From Siphlonurus alternatus (Eukaryota; Arthropoda; Insecta; Ephemeroptera; Siphlonuridae): DNA of 64,000 nucleotides. Of the stretch, positions 37,392 to 46,993 are shown piece by piece; position 1 is the first letter of the stretch, and every line of letters starts with the position of its first letter. Under the pieces are notes generated by a model. It searched no databases. It was not told where the DNA came from and saw only the letters and a program-made list of their open reading frames with translations. The translations under genes were made by a program, and so were the position numbers. The stretch spans positions 22,488,816 through 22,552,815 of the forward strand of contig OX463779.1 in assembly GCA_949825025.1 (NCBI GenBank), given 5' to 3'.

Positions 37392-40300
37392 ATGCAAGCA
37401 GTGGTGAAACTCGCGGTGTTAGCGGCCATTCTGGCGGTGGTAGCAGCTCAGACCGACCAAGAGCTGCAGGAGAGGAAGGGTGGTCTCAAGCACAAACACT
37501 GTGAGTGCTATTATATTAAACCTGGGAGGATGTTATGAAATATTAGAATTAAGGGAGTGAAAACTTCAGGGTTGGTGGTAATCTATTTTGATATTATAAA
37601 ATATATGTCAATTAAAATTTTATCATATCCTTACATAATAATGTTGAATAATTATTTTACCTTGTTGAAGCATTGTAAAATAAATTTAAATACCATTTCT
37701 AAATTAATGTGAGTTGTTTGAATATTTACGATTGTAAAATAAAATTATATTATTTGGCATTACTTGATGCTGATTTTCATAATATTTTACACACTTTGTG
37801 AAGAATTAAAATTTTAAGAATATATTTTTTGTTGCAGTATTCAAGTTTCTTTACAAGTAGCTGAGAATTAATTTTTATTTAAATTTTGAAAAATTTGATT
37901 TAACATTATTATAATTTTATATTTATATAGATATTTAAATATAATATTATATTTATGCGAAAACAGCGAGCAAATTCAATTTAATATATAACATTTTAAA
38001 TTGCAGCTAGCTCTACATTTGACACTAAAATTATTCTCTGCAAAATTTTGCACATGTATTATATATAGAACATGGAGGGACATTCACAAAGCACTTTAAC
38101 CCTCACTTTAGCCTCGATTTTTATCCCTGGTGCTTAACATGGTGCTAAACTAGGAGCTTAACATGGTTAGCCCCTGGTTTAGCACCATGTTTAGCACCAG
38201 GGATAAAAATTGGGGCTAAAGTTGGGGTTAAAATGCTTTGTGAATGCCCTCCATGCTTTCTTACACAAATTTGTTGTCCTTTTTGTCACTGACTCGATGA
38301 TGGTTCCCTCAGACACGCACCTCATGTACCAGCTGTGGCCCTGGTTGTTCGCGGCCAAGGTCAAGGTGGTGGTGGTCGCCGTAGCCATCGCACTCGCCAT
38401 CGGCTGGAGCGCCAAGCTGTGGTCACCGGGCTGGGGCTGTGCGGCACAGACCTACAGCGCCGCGCCCGCCTGGCAGGAGGAGTACTCGGGCAAGGGCTAC
38501 TCTGAGGAGCGATCTGCCCGCGGGGAGGGTCTTGCAATCACCGCGCGTGTTATGAGGGGGTGAGTCACGAGGTTAAGTTATGTTGGTCACATGTATTGTG
38601 TTATCAAATGTTTTATTCTTTAACTTAATTGTTACAAACACAAGTGATTAACAAGATTCAGAAGCGAGGATAAATGAATAATAAATTATTTATAATTATT
38701 ATACTATTGTTAGAATTCAATTATAATTTATTCATTTAAGTCTTATAAAAGTAGATCTTAGCTTAAGTGCATAAAATTGTAGTAAATTTTTTTTTTTACT
38801 TATCTGTGTCTATATAATAATTATGAGCAAAAATATGAGTGATATACCCATGCCTGCATGCGTGACTAAACATCATCATCAAATTATTATAGTAAATGTT
38901 TTTAAGTTAAAATTATATGTTAATATATAATTACGATATGAAAAATTACATAAATAATTAATTACACTCATCAAATTTGTTTAACTTTCTGTTTTTATTT
39001 TGGAGACTTCAATGCCGAAAATTTGTGTTCCATTTGCGATTGATGATCATGCATTTAATTTTAAATCACATTTTTAAGTAAGTTTACTGAAAAAAAAAAT
39101 ATGACATAGAATTGATAAATTGCAGGGAATTTGCATTAAAAAAAAAAAAAAAAAGCTTTATCCCTCCCATGCTTTTTTACCTACTTTTGCAAGTCAGTAT
39201 TTTCAGTCAGTTCAGTATTTCTCTTCAAAGGAGATCCCTCTCTGTTATGCTACAAAACACAACTCTGCTTCTTCTTATTTTTTTATATTCTGTTATTTTA
39301 AAAGCACCTCTGGCTTATTTAAACATCAAAGCCTTCAAAGGCAGGCGCGGATCCAGGGGGGCAGCTGGGGGGGGGGGGGCTACAGCCAAAATTTTGGATG
39401 GGCAATATCTGCGCGTGGTTAGTAGTTGGATGGGTGACCATTTTCAACAAAAACCATGTTTCCCACCCAGGGGTAAAACGTTGCGCTTTTCCACTATGTG
39501 GTTCCCCTGGCTTTGGACCATTGCACTTCCGGTTCATTGACAAAAGCTGTAGCGTCCATCCTGGCTGAGGTTTCCACGTTTCCCTCAGCCGCAGGCAAAT
39601 GCCGGGATGGATTTTCAAGGCCGTGGCCGCCCTCGTTCCAGAAGAGCCCGCGAAACGCTCAAGTTAGGGTTTCGGAAGGTTCGGGGTTTCAAAGTAGTAT
39701 GTAATTAGTAAATAGAAGTACCCAATAGGGTTTGATTAAAAACTAAATATATATATATATATATATATAAGCATTTCCCTCACTCCATTTTTTTTTAAGA
39801 TTGGCCTTATGGAGGCAGCCCCCTCCGAATTTTTTTTTCTGGATCCGCGCCTGATCAAAGGTGTGTTCCATTGTACACTGCCTGTTCTCCGCACATGTCT
39901 GCATGCTCGCTGACATCACGTTTTGCAGACTGGACCTGGCTGAACTGAGCTACCGTGCGGCCACCGAGGCTGACCCGGGCCGCGAGTGTCGCTCCAGACT
40001 GACGTGCGAGGCGCGCCACATGGCCAAGGAAAGCCCCGTGGTGGAGCGTATGCTCGACATGTTCAGGTTAGTGTAACTCTGATCAACTGTATATAATACG
40101 AGTCTATACCAGACATTTTTCTAATGTCTAATAATTGGGTTTAAATGTTTTATCAATCAGATATAATTATTTAATTAGATATATAAATAGTTTTCATGTT
40201 TAATCGGCGCGTTTCCAAATCCTCAAAAGCTCTGTTAGAAACATTGCAATTTTTAAAATGAATTGTTTAAAAACTTTATTAGTATTTTTATGTTATGTAC

Positions 40301-40724
40301 TGTGAAGTCATTAAAATTTTAATTTTCCTGCAAAATTATTGACACATCATTGGAAAAGTCGAGTAAAATATAAATATGGGATAAATATAAAAGTGTAAAA
40401 TCCTATATATTTTCCTGAATTTTTCTTCAATTCCTCTCTGCTGTTATATTGTACGAGAGGTATCTAAATTGATAAACCCTTGTGTTTTGTAGCTCAACGC
40501 TGGCCCAGTTCGACAGTGGTCGCGCGGCCGAGTGCGAAGAGTTAGGGTGCGAGCTGGTGACAGGACCCCGGCCGGCCTCGCGACGTCGTGCCGCCCCACC
40601 GTCCCAGGAGCAGCCCTCGAGCTACCAGCAGCAGCCGGATGGCCTTGGGGGACAACCCCAGTATCCTGCGGCCTCCCAGCAAGAAGGGTACAAGCCTTAC
40701 CAAACCGTTGGCTATCCGCAGTGA
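37392..40724 (+). CDS. Gene A: signal-peptide, single-pass membrane protein with Cys pairs
   Basis: Four coding exons: 37392-37500, 38313-38559, 39929-40066, 40493-40724; 241 aa; phases 1, 2 and 2 all agree. I do not recognise the family. Visible: a signal peptide (about 1-20, LAVLAAILAVVAAQ), a membrane segment (about 50-69, VVVVAVAIALAIGW) preceded by LWPWLFAAK, a Tyr/Glu/Ser-rich stretch, C139-x5-C145 (CRSRLTC), C179-x4-C184 (CEELGC), and a Gln/Pro/Tyr-rich tail ending SYQQQ...YPQ. The exons are GC-rich in an AT-rich setting. The spaced Cys pairs and Tyr/Gln tail would suit an extracellular or cuticle-associated product, which is inference only. Gene B, next on the same strand, has the same order of parts. 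Introns 1 and 2 carry MITE, hAT and SINE insertions. A short alternative last exon (37839-37860, stop TAG) is possible. Confidence 0.72.
38071..38255. mobile_element. CATTCACAAAG-family MITE, copy 1, gene A intron 1
   Basis: Inverted ends CATGGAGGGACATTCACAAA and TTTGTGAATGCCCTCCATG; the interior repeats GGTGCTAAAC/GTTTAGCACC and GGGATAAAAAT. It ends only about 58 bp before exon 2 of gene A. Confidence 0.8.
39342..39853 (+). mobile_element. hAT-like element in gene A intron 2, containing a SINE
   Basis: Perfect 15-bp terminal inverted repeats CAGGCGCGGATCCAG and CTGGATCCGCGCCTG. The flanking 8-mers TTCAAAGG (39334-39341) and ATCAAAGG (39854-39861) match 7 of 8, fitting a hAT target duplication. 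The SINE at 39411-39727 lies inside. No transposase. Confidence 0.8.
39411..39727 (+). mobile_element. 5S-derived SINE, 5'-truncated, nested in the hAT-like element
   Basis: Starts inside the 5S-like head (GCGCGTGGTTAG, GGATGGGTGACC), continues through GGGTAAAACGTTGCGCTTTT and CTCAGCCGCAGGCAAATGCC, and ends with the AAGTAGTATGTAATTAGTAA tail subtype. At about 39513-39520 it preserves the intact site (CTTTGGAC) that is interrupted in the copy at 13985-16790. Confidence 0.85.
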
Positions 40725-41541
40725 GCGCGGCTAACTTGCCCAAAGCCCCAAAGACTCTTCTATTTTACTGGTTCAATTAAAATCACAGAATATTATAGAA
40801 AGACGAGTTTCAAATTCAACGACGTTTTTTTATTTATATGTGAAACCAAATCATAATTTATATGCTATATAAGGTTTAGTATTTTGTTTTTTTTCTTTTG
40901 AGTTTTAATTTGTTTTAGTAAATATCCGCACTTCAAGCTGTCTGAATTTCTACTCAAATTATGTTTTCCTACGTGTTTTTTCTAAAAAATAAGAGTGTTC
41001 ATTAATTATATGATCAGGAAGCAAATATTTATACTTTATAGTTTGTCAGTATATGTTAACTTAAATAAAACTAATGTAACATTCATAATATCACTATTCA
41101 TAATCTCTTGTCTTCATCATTTATAAGCCAGTGCTACAAATTTATATTTTATACTGCATTGTAAATCACAATAAAATAACTTATTTCATATCCTAAAATG
41201 ATGTTGTGTTATTTTCCTCACGCGAAATCTCACGAACGAGGGGATGAAGTTGGCCACTCAGGTAGAAAGGTTGGGTCAGGTCGATATCTCAGGTAAGCGC
41301 AGGTGGAGGGTCACTGACTTACCTAACCACCCTCTTGCATAACAGGGATGCAACTCACAAGTTTTTTATCTCTTGAGAGTGGGCGAAAAGTGCATTCCAC
41401 AATTTACCCTCTTTCGCATCCCGTTACCACTCTTCTAGAAAAAAAGAACAACGTTTGATGCGATCTGATTGGCGATCATGAGGGCAGCTTTGCAGTGAGG
41501 CAGAGATTCTAATTGGCTGAGCAGAGGGTGGTTGATGTCCC
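40725..41541. other. Gene A 3' flank and gene B upstream region
   Basis: AT-rich 3' flank of gene A, then a GC-richer segment at 41210-41540 leading into the gene B promoter. No separate gene seen. Confidence 0.5.
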
Positions 41542-41577
41542 TATAAAAGACGGGTCAGAAGGGAGGTCAGGTCATTT
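41542..41577 (+). promoter_or_regulatory. Core promoter of gene B (TATA box plus initiator)
   Basis: TATAAAAG starts at 41542. An initiator-like TCATTT at 41573-41578 (start A near 41574) or TCAGGT at 41567 lies about 27-32 bp downstream. A noncoding first exon would run to 41635, where TTTCAG is followed by GTAAGA, a good donor. Confidence 0.68.
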
Positions 41578-42369
41578 AGCGCGACACTTGCAGTCTGCAG
41601 CAACGCTCTCGCAGATCTTCTAAAATATATTTCAGGTAAGACCATTTTTTAGTTTATTCTGGTGCCTTTCTTTAATATCATAAATAGAATGTGACTGTCA
41701 AAAAGCAAGCAATTTCTACACTAGCTCTTCATCATCTTAAAAAAATTAATAGATGCGTATGTGGAAAAATGAAGATTAAAAAAATCTATAAATATTAAAA
41801 TTTAGAATTGCATACTATATATCGAATATAAAATTCAATAGCAAAGTGTAAAATAATTAGAAATGGTAACTTTGTGGTAGAACAAATGGTTTTTTAAAGT
41901 TAGAAATTGTTAAGAATTTATTTTTAAGAATAAATTAATGCTTGCATGCATGCTATGAAAAATAGGACCAGCAATAAAAATATACACACATATTATAATG
42001 CAACTAGTAATTATTATTATTATTCCTTGTAGATTAAAAATTATATTCAGAAGCTTTCATTATGTACAAACTCAACTCGTCTCTTAAAAGCAAAATTGGA
42101 AAAACTATAATATATCTTAAAAGAATTGTATTGCACATTTAAATTAATTAAATAATAATTATTAGTAAAATATGCAGTAAAAAAAGTAAATATTTAGGTA
42201 TTCATGAAAATTAATATCAATTAAATTAATAATTAATTAATTAATACTGAATATAATATTTATATATATTATATAACGGCTTCATGTGTTTAATCAATAA
42301 ATTTATTTGACAACTGATGTATTGTGCACTCTATTTTAAAGGCTTTACCTTTATTGTTGGATTATCATA

Positions 42370-42690
42370 ATGGACAATTTGCATGACATTTTTTTTATTA
42401 CAGAAATGGATAGAGGGTGCAAAGTTATGCTACTCTGAATTTTTTCAGATTTTTTAGAGACCAGGAACTATTTTTAAAAAATTATTGAAAGTCGATTTTA
42501 TGACGTCACGAGGAGTCTGTCCATAAGAAAAGGATAGGCGCTAAACGCCCGTGACGTCATAAAACTGACTTTTAATAATTTTTTAAAAATAGTTCCCGCT
42601 CTCAAAAAAATCTGAAAAAATTCAGAGTAGCATAATTTGGTACCCTCTATCCATTTCTGTAATAAAAAAAATGTCATGCAAATTGTCCAT
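42370..42690. mobile_element. TA-flanked hairpin MITE, copy b, in gene B intron 1
   Basis: ATGGACAATTTGCATGACAT at the left, its reverse complement at the right, TA on both flanks. It shares the AGAAATGGATAGAG and TATGCTACTCTGA blocks with copies a and c, and has two TGACGTCA-type palindromes near its middle. It ends about 155 bp before the gene B coding exon. Confidence 0.87.
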
Positions 42691-42846
42691 TATAATACAA
42701 AATAAAAAATATAACTAGATTTTTTATAGAAAATAATCGTACGTAATTGGTATATACTGTTTCCATTTTTTTTTTAAATTGTGTTTAACATACATAATTT
42801 AAAATAAAATTGACACGTCAGGGCCTAACGTCACATCGTTTGCAGG

Positions 42847-44594
42847 ATGGTGTCCCGCTCGCTACTGCTGCTCCTGTTGGGCCTGGCCGCGCTCGTGTGT
42901 TCCGCGCCCGCCGCCGAGGAGCACGAGGCTGAGGTGTCCGCCACTGAGCCCGCCACGGAGCGCTTCGCCAACCTGTCGTCACTGACGCTGCCAGGCGGGG
43001 GCGACCTCTCGTTCAACGGCTCGTCCTTGATGCAGATTCTCGTGTCGGGCGGCGCCATCGTGCTGGCCCTCGTGGGCCTCGTCGCGGTCCTCGCAGTCGT
43101 CCTGCCGCTCTTCGGCTTCAAGGTAACAGTCCCGCACCGTCACCCTGTCTTTGTTTCTCAAGTATAAATGTGTGGGTGGAGAACCAGCAATAACAGGATA
43201 ACACTAATTAACTCATCCTACAATATTAATACGGTACTGAAGTAAATTACCCATATTATGTGCGTGAAAAAACTTGAGTCTAATTAACCTTAATTAATTT
43301 GTATATTTTTTATAAGTTAATATCAAATATTTTGCTTCTCAAAAAGAAAAGTGTAAAACATAAAAATTAATACAATTGTTGGCGTTAAAAATGTTAAAAT
43401 CAAAGATGCATGTACAAAATACAAAAATATAATCAATACAGAGCATTCCAGAGTTTTAGATTAATCTAGAAACTGTATGCTATGATTTTTAAAGTTTTTT
43501 CTTTTACTTTTTTTATATTAAAAAATTAATCTTTATTCCATAATTAAAAGCTATTTGTTGTTTTTATTGCTATATATTTAATAGAGTTTTTCCCAAATCA
43601 TTCAAAATCAATAAAAAATTCAAATACAAATATAATTAAAATTCGTAAATCATATTGCATAACTTTCATTATAATACACACGAAGTTTCGTTCAGTAAAA
43701 ACATACTTAAAACTGCAGCAGCAAACACTGCATCAATATTTTGTGTCTGGTGGATCTGAGCGCGTTATCCACGACGATCGTTTGTTACAGAACCTGTGCT
43801 ACCTGCTGGGCACGTGCGACCAAAGCCCCGCCAACACGGGCTACATGGCGGGCTCCAACGTGGCGAACGGCGTGGCGCAGGCCTACGATGCCTACCACAC
43901 CTACAACCAGCCCGCGTCCGCCTACACCGCGTCACCCACCTACCAGAGACGGTGAGTAACAAGATGATGATATATTATGAAGAGAGAAACTTTGGTGTCG
44001 TTCTTGTCATGGGTTTTGTTTTATTAACAGAAGAAATTCTGAACCGTAAACACAGTCATTAATTGCGTTATAAAACTCGAAAACTTATAAATCGTGCTCT
44101 TGAATCTTGTTTAATCTTGTAGGAGTTAAACTAAGTCAACAACAATTTAATAAATTCTTTGAAGACCAGTCTGAAAGTTATTAACTTTAATGCTCTCCGG
44201 ATAATTTTTTATTCTATAATTAATTTTATTTCCTCCCTTCATAAGACATTTTAAGGGTCATTCACAAAGCCTTAAGGCCACATTTAGGGCTCGATAATTT
44301 AAGACCAGAAGTTTTGGGTCTAAAAAGCATGCCTAAAATCAGGCTTTAAATTATCGAGCCCTAAATGTAGCCTTAGGGCTTTGTGAATACCTCTTATTAT
44401 TTTTTAATCGGATAACATTAACTTTTGCTGAAGAAGTTGCATACATTTCAGGGGCTTTGCTTCTCTGTGTGACGTTTTGTTTTGTTTACAGCTCGCTCGA
44501 GTACTTCGGTCCTATCCTGAAGGCTCTGACTGCCGCGTACGAGAAGTACGAGTCCTTCTCCCCTGCCGCCCCCACCCCCGTCAAGAAGGAGTGA
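42847..44594 (+). CDS. Gene B: signal-peptide, single-pass membrane protein with C-x5-C
   Basis: Three coding exons: 42847-43122, 43791-43951, 44492-44594 (phases 0 and 2, all GT-AG), plus a noncoding exon ending at 41635 whose acceptor is TGCAG at 42841-42845. 179 aa. Visible: a signal peptide (MVSRSLLLLLLGLAALVCSAP), an acidic stretch, NLSS and NGSS N-glycosylation sequons, a membrane segment at about 64-90, then C95-x5-C101 (CYLLGTC), a Tyr/Ala-rich segment (VAQAYDAYHTYNQ) and a C-terminal helix-like block SLEYFGPILKALTAAYEKY. The domain order matches gene A, so I infer an old tandem pair. Family name unknown. Coding exons are very GC-rich, and upstream CREs inside a MITE could affect expression (speculative). 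Confidence 0.75.
44252..44396. mobile_element. CATTCACAAAG-family MITE, copy 2, gene B last intron
   Basis: About 145-bp hairpin; TAAGGGTCATTCACAAAGCC and GGCTTTGTGAATACCTCTTA are the ends, with CTTAAGGCCACATTTAGGGC inside. Very close relative of 45419-45566. Confidence 0.87.
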
Positions 44595-45418
44595 ACTGTC
44601 CCGGCCACGGCACGAGCCTTAGCATTAGCTGCTAATAGGTAATTTATTTGTGTCTACAGCTTGTCTGGTTAAATAATAAGTCAAATAAGACTCCGTGCAT
44701 GGAGTATATTTTACTGTACGTTTTGATAGGATAAGCTGTAAATTAAGACTTAATTATTATTATAAATATAAAAGTAGACTCACATTTTACTTAATATTTG
44801 TAAAAATTATTATATTTAGGTTAAATGCATTATATGCAGTCAGTACATAAAAAATACTCATTATTTTAAATAATTTTATTACTTCATGAATCAGATTTAC
44901 ATTTCATGTTATAAAATTTCACATGTCAATTTTTATACATCTTTGGTTCTATCTAAGGTCTATTTCTATACAGAGGTATACGAGCCGTTCTCCTAAAGGA
45001 AAATGGTCAAATAATTAGTGTGAGTGGGGAGATATTAACACGTGATGACGTCATAGACCGTCAACACTCGAGTGTGACGTAGGATTATTTGGTAAATTTA
45101 ATGTAATGGTGGCAGGGACGACTCTGGCAATAAATAATGATTTTTTTTCTTTTACCTTTAACCTTGTTTTTTTACTTTTTTATATTTATATCCCATGCAG
45201 ATTGACTAGTGCTAAATAAAGACTTGATATATACATAGTATTGTTTCAAATTGCCAAGAAATAAATTATAATTTGGCAAGAAAGATTATATATAATTTAA
45301 AAATTTAGAGGAAAAATTATTAAAACATTAATAAGAAATTTTAATAAATGTTTATAAAGTATAATAAAATAATACATTTTATATGTCACATTTATTTTTT
45401 TATTAAGTATTAGTTTTT
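44595..45418. other. Gene B 3' flank, no gene seen
   Basis: AT-rich. A possible poly(A) signal AATAAA at about 45215-45220 would give a long 3' UTR; not certain. Confidence 0.45.
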
Positions 45419-45566
45419 ATAAAGGGGCATTCACAAAGTCTTAAGGCCACATTTAAGGCTCGATTATTTAAAGCTTGATTTTAGACGTGTTTTTTAGACC
45501 CAAAATTTCTGGTCTTAAATTATTGAGCCTTAAATGTGGCCTTAAGGCTTTGTGAATGCCCCTTAT
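45419..45566. mobile_element. CATTCACAAAG-family MITE, copy 3, downstream of gene B
   Basis: Ends read AAAGGGGCATTCACAAAG and CTTTGTGAATGCCCCTTA, flanked by TTAT and ATAA. The interior matches copy 2 (TTAAGGCCACATTTAAGG), with the central part in a different arrangement. Confidence 0.87.
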
Positions 45567-45931
45567 AATGTCTTGTGGAAAGAAATATTTTGGCATAATA
45601 CGAGCACGTTGACTTAGTACGTTCCACAATATCAAAAATATTTATTTTTATAATTAAAACACATTTATCGCATTTATGGCAAAATTATGTAAGAGCGGAC
45701 CAAGTCTGATAAACATAAATAATTATTAAAAGCCCCAAACCAATACCAAAACTCAAGAGTCGGTCTGCTCTTACGCAATTACAAATCTGACCAGGAATTA
45801 ATCCGATTTTACAAAAAGACTGTTACAATCATTTTAATGTTATTTTATATTATGGAAGTTCCTCCAGACCCATTTAGCTAGCTGGTCATTTCATATTATA
45901 TTGTAGCAACAGGAGACAAATTTGGTCAGAT

Positions 45932-46993
45932 TTATGAAAACTTGGTCGACGAAATAGCATCCATAATTTGTTGGAAGGTTCGAACGGACACGAGAGACCC
46001 CACGAGGCCAATGGGGTTCGTACCATTGGGTGTGGCTGCAGTTGCTCCGTGGTCAGATCTTGCAAAGTCGTCATATAATTCGTAGTCAATTGCACTTGTA
46101 TTGAATTTAGAGTAATAGATAGCTGCAATAGCAGAATAGGTAAGCAAAGCTGCAGCAAAGAGCATGTAAATAGCCCAGAACTTGTACGAATATTCATTGA
46201 TGACAAAGTCATAGTAGCCTTGGAATAAATTCTGTCGTCCCTCTGCCACGTCGCGAACGTGACGTAACACAGACTTGACGAGGCTGGTGGAGTTGGTGCC
46301 TTGGCTCTCCAGTAAGCTTCTGATAATCTTCGAGGCAGAATGGTTTCCTTGAACGAGGTCTCGTGCGTGTCTCACTAGTGTGGTGACGAGGCTACCCTCA
46401 CGAAGCGCAAAGTTGGTGGAGTTGCCTTGACTGTTTAATAAGCTGCTCATGATCTCCGAGGCAGAATGGTTTCCTTGAACGAGGTCTCGTGCGTGTCTCA
46501 CTAACGTGGTGACGAGGTTACCCTCATGAGGCGCGAGTGCCACGTCTCTTATGTATCTTAAAAGGTCCATGTTGATCCTGGCTGGACGAGCCTCGCTCTC
46601 CCCCTCCTCGTGTTCCGAACCTGGGTCCTCAAAGTCATTAAATTCTGGTTCAGGACCGTCCGAGCTCTCTTCAGGTCTTATAGTTGTGCTCTTCTCCTCC
46701 GGGTCGGAAGACCCAAACCATGGACTAACAAACCTTTGAACTGCATTATAGAGTTTATCTAAGTTTTGAGCTAAATTTCTAATTGGATTTTCTCTCGTGG
46801 TGTTAGAGTGCACTGACAGTGAATTATTGCCACTTTGTTGCGGTGTTTCACTTTGTAGTTTAACGTCTGTTGTAGTTTGTTCGCCAGTGGTTTTATCACT
46901 CGGGAGCGACTTTGCAAGTGTGCAGTGGACGATCACGCACAGTAGCAGGAGCGCAGGCACCCAGGGAGTGGTCCAGGGGCGTCGGCGGGTCAT
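45932..46993 (-). CDS. Gene C: single-pass membrane glycoprotein with 42-aa tandem repeats
   Basis: One coding exon of 353 aa. The start at 46993 follows a good acceptor (TTTTGCTGCAG on the minus strand); a noncoding exon ending at 47426 with donor GTAAGT is likely upstream. Visible: a signal peptide (about 5-28, WVPALLLLCVIVHCTLA), a Ser/Thr/Asn-rich then acidic luminal region with several N-glycosylation sequons (NNS, NTT, NHS, NST), two nearly identical 42-residue repeats (157-198 and 199-240, core LVTTLVRHARDLVQGNHSAS) with a third partial copy to about 252, a membrane segment (about 271-295) and a 58-residue tail rich in Tyr/Asp/Gly. Unknown family. Gene D has a similar plan. A shorter open frame on the other strand is a shadow of this gene. 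Confidence 0.75.
   Translation of the reverse strand: MTRRRPWTTPWVPALLLLCVIVHCTLAKSLPSDKTTGEQTTTDVKLQSETPQQSGNNSLSVHSNTTRENPIRNLAQNLDKLYNAVQRFVSPWFGSSDPEEKSTTIRPEESSDGPEPEFNDFEDPGSEHEEGESEARPARINMDLLRYIRDVALAPHEGNLVTTLVRHARDLVQGNHSASEIMSSLLNSQGNSTNFALREGSLVTTLVRHARDLVQGNHSASKIIRSLLESQGTNSTSLVKSVLRHVRDVAEGRQNLFQGYYDFVINEYSYKFWAIYMLFAAALLTYSAIAAIYYSKFNTSAIDYELYDDFARSDHGATAATPNGTNPIGLVGSLVSVRTFQQIMDAISSTKFS
46288..46540 (-). repeat. Two tandem 126-bp coding repeats inside gene C
   Basis: Two DNA units with long identical stretches (GAGGCAGAATGGTTTCCTTG and ACGAGGTCTCGTGCGTGTCT on the plus strand) encode the 42-aa repeats. The strong nucleotide identity indicates a recent duplication or gene conversion. 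Confidence 0.9.

Noticed and set aside
42847..44594. Assignment of genes A and B to the insect Osiris family
   Set aside because: Osiris proteins also combine a signal peptide, a Cys pair and a hydrophobic segment, but here the Cys pair follows the membrane segment and I do not see the AQxLAY motif in the expected place.
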